A stretch of DNA of 64,000 bases from an uncultured Muribaculaceae bacterium (GTDB lineage Bacteria; Bacteroidota; Bacteroidia; Bacteroidales; Muribaculaceae), in assembly GCA_910586565.1 (NCBI GenBank), contig CAJUIT010000002.1, forward strand, positions 1-64,000, in the 5' to 3' direction. The translations under genes were made by a program, and so were the position numbers. The notes under the pieces were generated by a model that saw only the letters and a list, made by a program, of their open reading frames with translations, did not search any database and was not told the origin of the DNA. Shown in pieces: positions 44,256 through 51,623 of the stretch (position 1 is its first letter; every line of letters begins with the position of its first letter).

Positions 44256-46058
44256 ATGAACAATATACTCACATCGCTCGTTGGGCGACAAGCCGAAAAA
44301 TATGGCGACCGCGCGGCTGTCTACAGCCGCGACAACGCCGGAAAGTGGAACCCCTACTCCTGGAACGACATGGCACGCATGACTGCACATGCAGCCGGAG
44401 CAATGGAAATCCTCGGATTGAAAGAAGGCGCACGAATCGCCGTTTTCTCCCCCAACGACCCCCATATCCTCATAACCGATTTCGCCGCATTCGCCAACCG
44501 TCTGGTGCCGGTGTCGATTTATGCCACCTCATCCGAGCAGCAGGTTGAATACATCGTGCGCGATGCCGACACCGAATTCATCTTTGTCGGCGACCAAAAC
44601 CAATACAACATCGCCCGCAGCGTGGCCATGCGTCAGCCGCAGCTCCGCCAGATTGTGACCTACACCGACATTGAGCGCGACCCCGCCGACCGCACAACCA
44701 TGACTTTCAGTCAGTTCCTGCGCATTGGCGAAGCAGCCTCGCAGTCGTGCCGCGACGAAGTGGCACGCCGCACAGCCGCTGCCTCACCCGACGATGTAGC
44801 CACACTCCTCTACACCTCAGGCACCACCGGCGACCCCAAGGGTGCAATCCTCACCCACGCCAATTTCGATGCCGCAATCGAGATGCACCACGGCCGACTC
44901 ACATCCCTCTCCGATGCCGATACGTCGATGTGCTTCCTCCCCCTCAGCCACATTTTCGAGAAAGCATGGACCTACTATGCCCTCGACCTCGGCATAAGGG
45001 TGTACGTGAACCGCGACCCGCGCGAAATCCAGAACACCATCCGCGAGGTGCACCCCACCTGCATGTGCTCCGTGCCACGCTTCTGGGAAAAAGCCTACGC
45101 CGCCATCCAGGATAAGATGGCACGCATGAAACCCCTCAGCCGGTGGATGTGCAACCGTGCCCTGAAAGTGGGGCGCCGCCGCAACCTCGAATTCGTGCGC
45201 AACGGGCTCCCCGTGCCACGCCTGCTCGAATGGCAATACTCCTTCTTCAACCGCCGCGTGTTTGCCAAGGTGCAGCGCATCATGGGCATTGAGCATGGCA
45301 ACATATTCCCCACCGCAGGCGCTCCCCTCTCGGCTGCGATAACCGAATTTTTCCGCGCAATGGGAGTTCCCATCGTCATCGGCTACGGACTCTCCGAAAC
45401 CACAGCCACAGTGAGCTGCTACCCCTACGTGGGCTACGAAGTGGGCACCGTGGGCACACCCCTCAGCGGCCTCGAAGTGAAAATCGGCCCCGACAACGAA
45501 ATTCTCGTGAAAGGCCCCACAATCATGCGCGGCTACTTCAACAAGCCCGAGGAGACAGCCGCCGTGTTCACCCCCGACGGATTTTTCCGCACCGGCGACG
45601 CCGGCTATTTCGACGCCAACGGCGCAATCGTGCTCACCGACCGCATAAAAGACCTTTTCAAAACCTCCAACGGCAAATACATCGCCCCGCAGGCAATCGA
45701 AAGCCGTCTGGGCGAGGATAAATACATCGAACAGGTGGCCGTTATCGGCGACAACCGCAAGTTCGTCACCGCCATCATCGTGCCCGCCATCGAGGCTCTG
45801 AAAGAGTTTGCCCGCAACAAGAAAATCCAATACCGCAACCTCGAGGAGCTGCTTGCCGACAACCGCGTGCGCGACCTCATCGCCAACCGCATCGAAGCCC
45901 TGCAGGAGGGATTGGCCTCATTCGAGAAGATTAAGAAATTCACCCTTCTCCCCAAAGAATTCACAATGGAGGCCGGCGAGCTCACCAACACCCTCAAAAT
46001 CCGCCGCCCCGTCATCAACCGCCACTACGCATCGCAAATCGAAGCGATGTATGCCTGA
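44256..46058 (+). CDS. long-chain fatty acid-CoA ligase-like AMP-forming enzyme
   Basis: 600 residues, close to the FadD15/long-chain ACSL subgroup. The AMP signature LLYTSGTTGDPKGAILTHANF starts near residue 184; SMCFLPLSHIFEKAWTYYAL, YGLSETTATVSCYPYVGYEVG and the hinge DRIKDLFKTSNGKYIAPQAIE follow. It activates fatty acids to acyl-CoA through acyl-AMP, probably at the inner membrane face, for lipid synthesis or recycling. No membrane segment. After its stop lie a palindrome repeat and the first 128-bp element. Confidence 0.9.
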   Translation: MNNILTSLVGRQAEKYGDRAAVYSRDNAGKWNPYSWNDMARMTAHAAGAMEILGLKEGARIAVFSPNDPHILITDFAAFANRLVPVSIYATSSEQQVEYIVRDADTEFIFVGDQNQYNIARSVAMRQPQLRQIVTYTDIERDPADRTTMTFSQFLRIGEAASQSCRDEVARRTAAASPDDVATLLYTSGTTGDPKGAILTHANFDAAIEMHHGRLTSLSDADTSMCFLPLSHIFEKAWTYYALDLGIRVYVNRDPREIQNTIREVHPTCMCSVPRFWEKAYAAIQDKMARMKPLSRWMCNRALKVGRRRNLEFVRNGLPVPRLLEWQYSFFNRRVFAKVQRIMGIEHGNIFPTAGAPLSAAITEFFRAMGVPIVIGYGLSETTATVSCYPYVGYEVGTVGTPLSGLEVKIGPDNEILVKGPTIMRGYFNKPEETAAVFTPDGFFRTGDAGYFDANGAIVLTDRIKDLFKTSNGKYIAPQAIESRLGEDKYIEQVAVIGDNRKFVTAIIVPAIEALKEFARNKKIQYRNLEELLADNRVRDLIANRIEALQEGLASFEKIKKFTLLPKEFTMEAGELTNTLKIRRPVINRHYASQIEAMYA

Positions 46059-46133
46059 CCCCACCCGCCAACGTTAGCTCGCACCCTCACCAATTCCCAC
46101 CGACGCATATAGGGGACGCACGACTCGCGCCCC

Positions 46134-46162
46134 TACGTAGAGCCGCCATATATGGCGGCTTG
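46134..46162 (+). repeat. 20-bp palindrome repeat, copy 2
   Basis: TACGTAG followed by the perfect palindrome AGCCGCCATATATGGCGGCT (46141-46160) and TG. It lies 17 bases before the first 128-bp element. Confidence 0.85.
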
Positions 46163-46178
46163 TTTTAATCCGGATGGC

Positions 46179-46306
46179 GAGGGTGCTGTCAGAATGGTTT
46201 GGCCGGTAGGAGCTTGTGGGTGAGGTCGATGGGAGCGTACTGAAGTACGTGACCGAGACCGAATCCCGCAAGCGACGACACGGACGAGCCGTTATGACAC
46301 ACCCTC
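46179..46306 (+). repeat. 128-bp structured repeat, copy A
   Basis: Starts GAGGGTGCTGTCAGAATGG and ends with a near-complement. Inner helix GCTTGTGGG/CCCGCAAGC and a central CGTAC-TGAA-GTACG hairpin are shared with copies B, C and D. Highly similar core across all copies; ends differ in a paired way. May be a structured RNA, a MITE-like fold-back element or both. Confidence 0.85.
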
Positions 46307-46374
46307 CGAGCGTCAGGATCTAAATGTTCACGAAAATTATCACTACACACACCGCTAACTTCCAAAGAAATTAC

Positions 46375-46382
46375 TACTTTTG
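46375..46382 (+). promoter_or_regulatory. possible -7 box of the small secreted protein gene
   Basis: TACTTTTG matches TAnnTTTG and lies 15 bases before the ATG at 46398. No -33 TTTG at the expected distance, and the leader would be under 10 bases. Confidence 0.4.
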
Positions 46383-46397
46383 CATTAAGAAAGACAG

Positions 46398-46730
46398 ATG
46401 CCGATGCGAAAACTCCTCATCATCTTCATTTTGGCGCTCACAACCGTTGTTTCGGCTGTGGCAGTCAACGCGCCCGAATGGGAGGAGGTCACCGCACCCG
46501 CAGTAGCCACGGCTCAAACCATCGACCGCGACAGCGAGCTCGACATCGTTGTGCGCGACGGCTACATCTACCTGTGGAGCGATAAAACAGTCACTGTGAA
46601 GCTCTTCTCCATCCTCGGGCAGCAAATATCATCGCGCACCCTCAAGCCCGGCATGCACCGCATCAAGCTCTCCTCCCGCGGCATCTACATCCTGCGCGCC
46701 GGCACCCTCACCCGCCGCATCACCCTCTAA
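46398..46730 (+). CDS. small secreted protein, mostly a sorting-domain-like beta sandwich
   Basis: 110 residues; a second Met at residue 3 is possible. Signal peptide MRKLLIIFILALTTVVSAVA, a short linker, then about 60 residues (from DIVVRDGYIYLWSDKTVTVK) resembling the C-terminal type IX secretion type A sorting domain: VKLFSILGQQISSRTLKPG and RGIYILRAGTLTRRITL. Unusual because there is almost no passenger before the domain. It may be a decayed fragment or a free-standing domain. Function not known. Confidence 0.6.
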   Translation: MPMRKLLIIFILALTTVVSAVAVNAPEWEEVTAPAVATAQTIDRDSELDIVVRDGYIYLWSDKTVTVKLFSILGQQISSRTLKPGMHRIKLSSRGIYILRAGTLTRRITL

Positions 46731-46787
46731 TCCCACCACCCATCCCCCCGCAATGCCCCGACGCACGTCCCGTGCGTCCCCTCCCCC

Positions 46788-46814
46788 CACGTAGAGCCGC
46801 CATACATGGCGGCT
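46788..46814 (+). repeat. 20-bp palindrome repeat, copy 3 (left border of fold-back element 1)
   Basis: CACGTAG plus AGCCGCCATACATGGCGGCT. It is preceded by a second palindromic stretch, GACGCACGTCCCGTGCGTC (about 46760-46778). It faces copy 4 at 47421-47449 across element 1. Confidence 0.8.
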
Positions 46815-47262
46815 CCCAACATCTTTCGCACTCAAAATCGCTCACAGATTACGCGGATTACACAGCCATGCGGCGTGCCTGCCCAAAATGCTTATATACA
46901 AGATTCCACGGATTTTTGGATGCACCAAAGTGCATCCCTGCAACATCAATACAGGCGTGGGATAGGCAAGTGGTCGGAGACCACGGGGTTGTGATTAACC
47001 CCACCATATAGCCGCCGTGGCGGCGTTTGGTGGGGAATGTGGATATTGGAGGAGGGCGCAACCTTGGAGAGGTGCGCCATGTAGGCAAGGGCATCCGCAA
47101 GGCATCGCACCTCTCCAAGGTTGCGATGAACGCCCTGCTATAGAGTCCCCACCAAACGCCGCCACGGCGGCTATATGGTGGGGTTAACCACAACCCCGTG
47201 GTCTCCGACCACTTGCCATTCCACCAATTGCTATCGAAAGGATGCACCACGGTGCATCCAAA

Positions 47263-47394
47263 AATCCGTGTAATCCGCGTAATCCGTGAGCAAAAACCAC
47301 CTCTCGCCACATGCAAATAATATGCGTAATCCGCGTAATCCGTGAGCAAAAACCACCACTCGCCGCATGCAAATAATCCGTGAGCCACCCGAAA
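47263..47394 (+). repeat. direct repeats in element 1
   Basis: Two units of about 64 bases built on AATCCGTG/TAATCCGCG and GAGCAAAAACCACC-type segments. Same family as the 62-base tandem array in element 2. Confidence 0.7.
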
Positions 47395-47420
47395 TCGCCC
47401 TCTGCGAGCGGGGCAGGTTT

Positions 47421-47449
47421 CAAGCCGCCATATATGGCGGCTCTACGTG
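47421..47449 (-). repeat. 20-bp palindrome repeat, copy 4 (right border of fold-back element 1)
   Basis: Reverse orientation; the perfect palindrome is at 47423-47442, then CTCTACGTG. Confidence 0.85.
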
Positions 47450-47486
47450 CGGCTTCCCCGAGTGCAGTCGCTGCCACCCGGATGGG

Positions 47487-47613
47487 GAGGGCTTGTCAGA
47501 ATGGTTTGGGCGGTAGGAGCTTGCGGGTGAGGTCGACGGGAGCGTACTGAAGTACGTGACCGAGACCGAATCCCACAAGCGACGACCCGCACGAGCCATT
47601 ATCACAAGCCCTC
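47487..47613 (+). repeat. 127-bp structured repeat, copy B
   Basis: Starts GAGGGCTTGTCAGAATGG and ends CCATTATCACAAGCCCTC. The terminal pair GAGGGCTTGT/ACAAGCCCTC is a compensated change relative to copies A and D (GAGGGTG/CACCCTC). The inner helix is GCTTGCGGG/CCCACAAGC with one C-A mismatch. Confidence 0.85.
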
Positions 47614-47624
47614 CAAACAAGCCC

Positions 47625-47661
47625 GAAAAGAAAAGAGGCCGCGTCGTGTGACGCAACCTCT
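47625..47661 (-). terminator. terminator-like hairpin after the 703-residue secreted protein gene
   Basis: On the minus strand AGAGG, a 2-base internal mismatch, GCGTC, loop ACAC and the complement, then TTTCTTTTC. It lies about 360 bases after the gene's stop and directly before the 128-bp element B in that direction. Confidence 0.5.
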
Positions 47662-48024
47662 CTCTTATACCCTTTTTACCCCAGACGAAGCGGCACAAGC
47701 CGCTTCATTGCCTGATTAGAAACACATATTCTAAAATTAGAGACCTATTTGCAGTGAGCGCACATATTAATCAATTCATTCACTTATTTCTACTGTAATA
47801 TCAATCATTCACTGATTTTTTTCGCCCGCCCGAAAGCGGGTGTTACATTCTACTTGAATTTCATCAAATCATTTCATACATTTTCATTCACTTAATTTGC
47901 TTATGCGGCAACCTCTGTTGCCGAGTTTCTTAGGAGCATGAGGGGGTATCGCTCCCCCTCATGCTTTATTCGGGTCAATGCCCGCGGGAAATCCGGGGAA
48001 AGGGATTTCCGCACATTGTGATGA
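47662..48024. other. AT-rich hairpin-bearing region downstream of the secreted protein gene
   Basis: About 360 bases. It contains CGCCCGC-CGAAA-type GCGGGTG (about 47822-47841), CGGCAAC-CTCT-GTTGCCG (47906-47923) and a perfect 12-base stem AGCATGAGGGGG/CCCCCTCATGCT (47935-47965), which may be the gene's terminator. No coding sense. Confidence 0.45.
47935..47965 (-). terminator. strong hairpin, probable terminator of the 703-residue secreted protein gene
   Basis: Stem of 12 perfect pairs with a 7-base loop, 60 bases after the stop codon. No long T run follows on the minus strand, so termination by this hairpin alone is uncertain. Confidence 0.45.
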
Positions 48025-50136
48025 TTAGCGGATAACTTCTTTGGTCACCTTGTTGCCACGCTTAACGATGTAGAGACCGTTGGCGGGGTTAACAACCTTG
48101 CGGCCCTGGAGGTCGAAGTATTCGGCGGGACCGTTAGCTTCGTCAGCTTCCAAACCGGTTGCGATGTTCTCAACACCACTTGAAGCCGATGTCTTGTGAG
48201 CTGTCACCTTGATTTCGTCGAATACGGTTGCGCCACCTGTACCCTTGATGCTGATGGTGTGCTTGCCGGCCGAGCAGGGGATATCCTTGAAGTCGGGACG
48301 ATCCTTGTAGGTTTCCTCGTAGTAGGTGGGGCTGATAGCATCGCAAGCAGTCTTGAAGGGACCAACAGAGGTGTCTGAGTTGGGATAGTTCTCAGCATTC
48401 CAAGTGTCGATACCGCCTGCACCGCCTTCACCGTCGAGGTGGTGATAGTAGGTGTTGTAGAGTTCCGAACGGTAAGCGGTCATCCACATCTGGCCGTTGC
48501 CCTGCCATCCGTAGGAGGGAGTGATGTGGAGGAAGTAGCTGTTCACGAGGTTGCCTTCGTCGTCGAGCTCGCGGGTGTCGCGTGCCCAGCTTTCGGGGTT
48601 GATCCACTTTGTGAAAGCAATCAGACCGTTAGCCTTGTGGGTTTCGGGGAACTTATCCCAGTTGGTGCGCTGCAGTTCGTCGTCGAACTTGAGCAGGTAG
48701 CTGAAGCCGTAGAGCTTGAGGTAGTCGTCGTCGAGACCGTCAACAACGTAGCCACCCTCTTCGCGGGGTTTGTTATACTTTGTAACATACTCACCACCGT
48801 TGGCACGGGCGCCGCCGCAAATAACCGAAGTAAAGTAAGCCACATCGTGGGCGCAAGCTGCAATAGAGATGTCAACATAGCCATCTTCCTCCATCTCGAA
48901 GGTGTAGTTGAACCAAGATGAGCCGAAACCGTCGATAGCCTGCTCCATCGAAATCTTGTTGGAGGTGTCGTCGAGGTATTCACCGCCATAGTTTACACCC
49001 CAATCGCCATTTTCGTGCGACATACCGCAGAGAACGAAGCCGTCGAGACCGTTGGCCGAGTTCATGGGCGATGACCATTTCTGGAAGATACCGTAGGGAG
49101 CGCACATGTTGTTGGCAGAGTTGATGCGAACCATGCTGAGGTCGTCGTTGCGGCCGAGAGCGCCATAAGCGGGATGCTCGGGAGAAACGAGGGCGGGATA
49201 ACCGCTTGAGTAAGCATCGGTAGCTGCGTCGCCGCCGAGACAGCGGGGCTGTTCACCTTCGGGGAAGGGATCGAAATCCTCTGCCTGGATGAAGATGGTG
49301 CCTTCGGGCACGCTCTGCAGGCCGCGGAAACCGAGGTTACGTGTGGCAACCGAGTTGAAACCTACTTTGGGAACATCGTAGCATTCGGTTACAACATATC
49401 TGTCGTAATTGAAGTTGTTGGCGCTGTAGTTAACGAGAGCGAGGAACTGACCGGTGGTCACGCCTGCAACGTAAACGTCAACATAGTTGTTCTTCTCGGT
49501 CTTGCCTGTTGAGGGCACCTTGAATTGATTTTCGAAATATGCGCCGGTGGGTTCGCCAACGAGTTTCACAGTCACGGTTTGTGTTTCGTCGGTGAGTGTG
49601 ATGGGGTCGAGGTTGAGCACACCGAGCTGTTCGCTTGCCGAAACATATTCAATGCGTGGAGTGAGAACATCGGAAGTTGCACCTTCGGGCTTCGGACCTA
49701 CAACGAAAGTAGCCTCGGCGTTGGTGGGAATGAAACCGGGCACCGCGCGGGGGAATCCGGGAATCATGTAGTTACCGGCCTGATCGGGGTCGTTGGTGCG
49801 CGCCTTGTTGTTGGTGTTATAACGGAAACGCACATAAGCCTGAGAACCGTCGGCATAAACACCTACAGTCTCTTCATCGGGGCCGAGCATACCATATACA
49901 TTATCGACGATTGTTTCACCTTCTACAAGAAGATTCTTACCGCTGGTGGTACCGGTGGCAACAATGCCGGGAACTTTCGACGCGGTAACGGTGGTGCTGT
50001 TTGCGTTGGTGAGGTAGGTGGTGATATCCGCGGGGGTAGCCATCTCCTTACCATCGGCAATCGTAACACGTTTTGCCTGCACACCGAATCCAATCATCAG
50101 TGCGGTAGCAGCCAAAAGAGTAAATTTCATTTTCAT
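48025..50136 (-). CDS. secreted protein with possible carbohydrate-binding segment and C-terminal tail (703 residues)
   Basis: Signal peptide MKMKFTLLAATALMIGFGVQA. The middle has IFIQAEDFDPFPEGEQPRC (about residue 285), the QAEDFD start seen in CBM6/CBM35-like beta-sandwich modules, with FNYTFEMEEDGYVDISIAACA later. The last 33 residues (YFDLQGRKVVNPANGLYIVK and on) form a short sorting or anchoring tail nearly identical to that of the 595-residue paralogue. No catalytic residues recognised. It may be a surface glycan-binding protein of the SusC/D locus. The two share promoter boxes. Confidence 0.65.
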   Translation of the reverse strand: MKMKFTLLAATALMIGFGVQAKRVTIADGKEMATPADITTYLTNANSTTVTASKVPGIVATGTTSGKNLLVEGETIVDNVYGMLGPDEETVGVYADGSQAYVRFRYNTNNKARTNDPDQAGNYMIPGFPRAVPGFIPTNAEATFVVGPKPEGATSDVLTPRIEYVSASEQLGVLNLDPITLTDETQTVTVKLVGEPTGAYFENQFKVPSTGKTEKNNYVDVYVAGVTTGQFLALVNYSANNFNYDRYVVTECYDVPKVGFNSVATRNLGFRGLQSVPEGTIFIQAEDFDPFPEGEQPRCLGGDAATDAYSSGYPALVSPEHPAYGALGRNDDLSMVRINSANNMCAPYGIFQKWSSPMNSANGLDGFVLCGMSHENGDWGVNYGGEYLDDTSNKISMEQAIDGFGSSWFNYTFEMEEDGYVDISIAACAHDVAYFTSVICGGARANGGEYVTKYNKPREEGGYVVDGLDDDYLKLYGFSYLLKFDDELQRTNWDKFPETHKANGLIAFTKWINPESWARDTRELDDEGNLVNSYFLHITPSYGWQGNGQMWMTAYRSELYNTYYHHLDGEGGAGGIDTWNAENYPNSDTSVGPFKTACDAISPTYYEETYKDRPDFKDIPCSAGKHTISIKGTGGATVFDEIKVTAHKTSASSGVENIATGLEADEANGPAEYFDLQGRKVVNPANGLYIVKRGNKVTKEVIR

Positions 50137-50289
50137 GGTGAAAATTGATTTTGTGGTTAAAGAATTTGTTATTGATTTTGGTTTATTGTTTTCTCACGGC
50201 AGATAGGGAACAGCTTCAGCAACATTCCCCGTTGTTCTTCATGCACGGCTGAATTTTTAAGGATGGTTGCCGTGCCCAATCAACGATGG

Positions 50290-50358
50290 CAAAATTAGCG
50301 CTCAACCCCACCCGCGCGTATTTAGAAACGTTTCAATGTTTTTCACATTTGTTTCAAA
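50290..50358 (-). promoter_or_regulatory. promoter module with two upstream boxes, gene 1
   Basis: On the minus strand the -7 box is TAATTTTG (50290-50297), extended as GCTAATTTTG. No TTTG at -33. Upstream lie TTGAAAC (50330-50336) and TTTGAAACAAAT (50347-50358). The second is part of a larger inverted repeat (50347-50358 with 50366-50377), and GAAACGTTTC (50325-50334), a LacI-like palindrome, overlaps the first. The same boxes at the same spacing stand before the 595-residue paralogue. Confidence 0.6.
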
Positions 50359-50377
50359 CCCTCATTTTGAAACAAAT

Positions 50378-50571
50378 ACAAAAATCCCCACCCCCACCGC
50401 CGCACCCCCCTCCCCCACCTTAACCCAACTAATCACACCCCACGCTTAACCGCATTCGGCGAAGCCCCACACTTACCCGCTCGGCACTTGCACTCACTCA
50501 ACGCATCCGGTAAAGCCGCACACTTAACCGCATCCGCACTACCGCACACTTTACCACATTCGGCTTTGCCG
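50378..50571. repeat. C-rich degenerate repeats
   Basis: A strongly C/A-skewed plus strand with about four degenerate copies of an ACACTTAACCGCATCCG-type unit (about 50440-50565). It borders the palindrome at 50572. No gene. Confidence 0.5.
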
Positions 50572-50600
50572 CACGTAGAGCCGCCATATATGGCGGCTTG
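50572..50600 (+). repeat. 20-bp palindrome repeat, copy 5 (left border of fold-back element 2)
   Basis: CACGTAG plus the perfect palindrome AGCCGCCATATATGGCGGCT (50579-50598). Confidence 0.85.
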
Positions 50601-51097
50601 TAACTTCCGTCCCTACGCCGACAAGTAGGCTTTTCGCTCGCAGATTTCACGGATTTCACAGATTTTCACCATGCGGTGTGCCCGCGTAACGGCCTACAGA
50701 TTTCACGGATTTTCGGATGCACCTCGGTGCATCCCCTCCAATGGCTACACATTATATGGGAATTAACGAGTGGTCGGAGACCACGGGGTTGTGGTTAACC
50801 CCACCATATAGCCGCGGAGCGGCGTTTGGTGGGGGATGAGGATATCGGAGGAGGGCGCAACCTTGGAGAGGTGCGCCATGCAGCGGGGGACACTCACAAG
50901 GCATCGCACCTCTCCAAGGTTGCGCTGAACGCACTGTTGCAGAGTCCCCACCAAACGCCGCTGAGGCGGCTATATGGTGAGGTTAACCACAACCCCGTGG
51001 TCTCCGACCACTTGCCATTCCCACAATTGCTATCGAAAGGATGCACCACGGTGCATCCGATAATCTGTGAAATCCGTGAAATCCGCAAGCGAAATAA

Positions 51098-51343
51098 CCG
51101 CCGGCAAGCCGCATGTGGGAAAATCCGTGCAATCTGCGTAATCCGCGAGCGAAAAACCACCGCCGGCAAGCCGCATGTGGGAAAATCCGTGCAATCTGCG
51201 TAATCCGCGAGCGAAAAACCACCGCCGGCAAGCCGCATGGAGAAAATCCGTGTAATCCGTGTAATCTGTGAGCGAAAAAACACCCCCGGCACGCCGCATG
51301 GAAAATCCGTGAAATCCGCGTAATCTGTGAGCGAAAAAACACC
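51098..51343 (+). repeat. 62-bp tandem repeat array
   Basis: Four units starting near 51098, 51160, 51222 and 51283, so the period is 62 (61 for the last). Units one and two are almost identical; later ones diverge. Each contains the AATCCGTG...AATCTGCGTAATCCGCGAGCG-type core. Confidence 0.8.
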
Positions 51344-51361
51344 ACTCGTCGGGCAAAGTTA

Positions 51362-51390
51362 CAAGCCGCCATATATGGCGGCTCTACGTG
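51362..51390 (-). repeat. 20-bp palindrome repeat, copy 6 (right border of fold-back element 2)
   Basis: Reverse orientation; perfect palindrome at 51364-51383, then CTCTACGTG. It is followed by the 128-bp element C. Confidence 0.85.
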
Positions 51391-51420
51391 CGGCTTCGCC
51401 GAATGGTGCGTCCGGATGGT

Positions 51421-51548
51421 GAGGGCGCGGTTAGAATGGTTTGGATGGTAGGAGCTTGTGGGTGAGGTCGATGGGAGCGTACTGTAGTACGTGACCGAGA
51501 CCGAATCCCGCAAGCGACGACCCAGACGAGCCATTATAACACGCCCTC
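51421..51548 (+). repeat. 128-bp structured repeat, copy C
   Basis: Terminal helix GAGGGCG/CGCCCTC with an inner TTA/TAA pair in place of TCA/TGA of copies A and D. The central hairpin loop is TGTA rather than TGAA. It sits just after the terminator of the 595-residue gene in the minus direction. Confidence 0.85.
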
Positions 51549-51549
51549 A

Positions 51550-51592
51550 AACGAAAAGACAAAGGGTTGCCGCTCTTGGAGGGCAACCCTTT
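51550..51592 (-). terminator. terminator of the 595-residue secreted protein gene
   Basis: On the minus strand a perfect 11-base stem AAAGGGTTGCC/GGCAACCCTTT with a 10-base loop, then GTCTTTTCGTTT. It lies 31 bases after the stop codon. Confidence 0.8.
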
Positions 51593-51623
51593 GGGTATGT
51601 CAGATGTAAATGAGGCGGGGGGA

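Larger units (their letters stand above)
46059..46397. other. repeat-containing intergenic region
   Basis: Between the ligase and the small secreted protein gene. Contents: the palindrome copy at 46134-46162, the 128-bp element A at 46179-46306 and a TACTTTTG box (46375-46382) for the small gene. No gene seen. Confidence 0.7.
46788..47449. repeat. compound fold-back element 1
   Basis: About 660 bases bounded by two inward-facing palindrome copies. From outside in: a degenerate ATTACGCGGATTACAC-type segment, a GGATGCACC/GGTGCATCC palindrome, and 72-base arms with one mismatch (46965-47036 with 47146-47217), which enclose a 20-base perfect inverted pair (47057-47076 with 47106-47125). No coding sequence. 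It resembles a non-autonomous fold-back transposon or a large structured RNA locus; no transposase nearby. Confidence 0.8.
50572..51390. repeat. compound fold-back element 2
   Basis: About 820 bases, built like element 1: outer palindromes facing inward, a long inverted arm pair (about 50769-50835 with 50945-51012) and an inner perfect 20-base pair (50856-50875 with 50905-50924). It is longer because the right side holds a four-unit tandem array. Arm sequences differ from element 1 in both arms at the GCCGCGGAGCGGC position, but the pairing there is only partly kept. Confidence 0.8.

Noticed and set aside
46074..46271. Reverse-strand frame in the 128-bp element (SVSVTYFSTLPSTSP...), also seen in copies B and C
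   Set aside because: The same peptide arises from every copy of the structured repeat, has no start context or domain, and the third-position pattern is not coding. It is a shadow of the repeat.
46788..47449. Fold-back element 1 considered as a retron or group II intron RNA
   Set aside because: No reverse transcriptase gene nearby and no recognisable catalytic domain; left as an unexplained element.
51098..51343. Tandem array considered as a CRISPR
   Set aside because: The whole 62-base unit is repeated with no unique spacers, and no cas genes are present.
50894..51534. Frames with repeated ITRITRIF and HGLHGF peptides
   Set aside because: These come from the 62-base tandem repeat read in several frames; no protein is supported.
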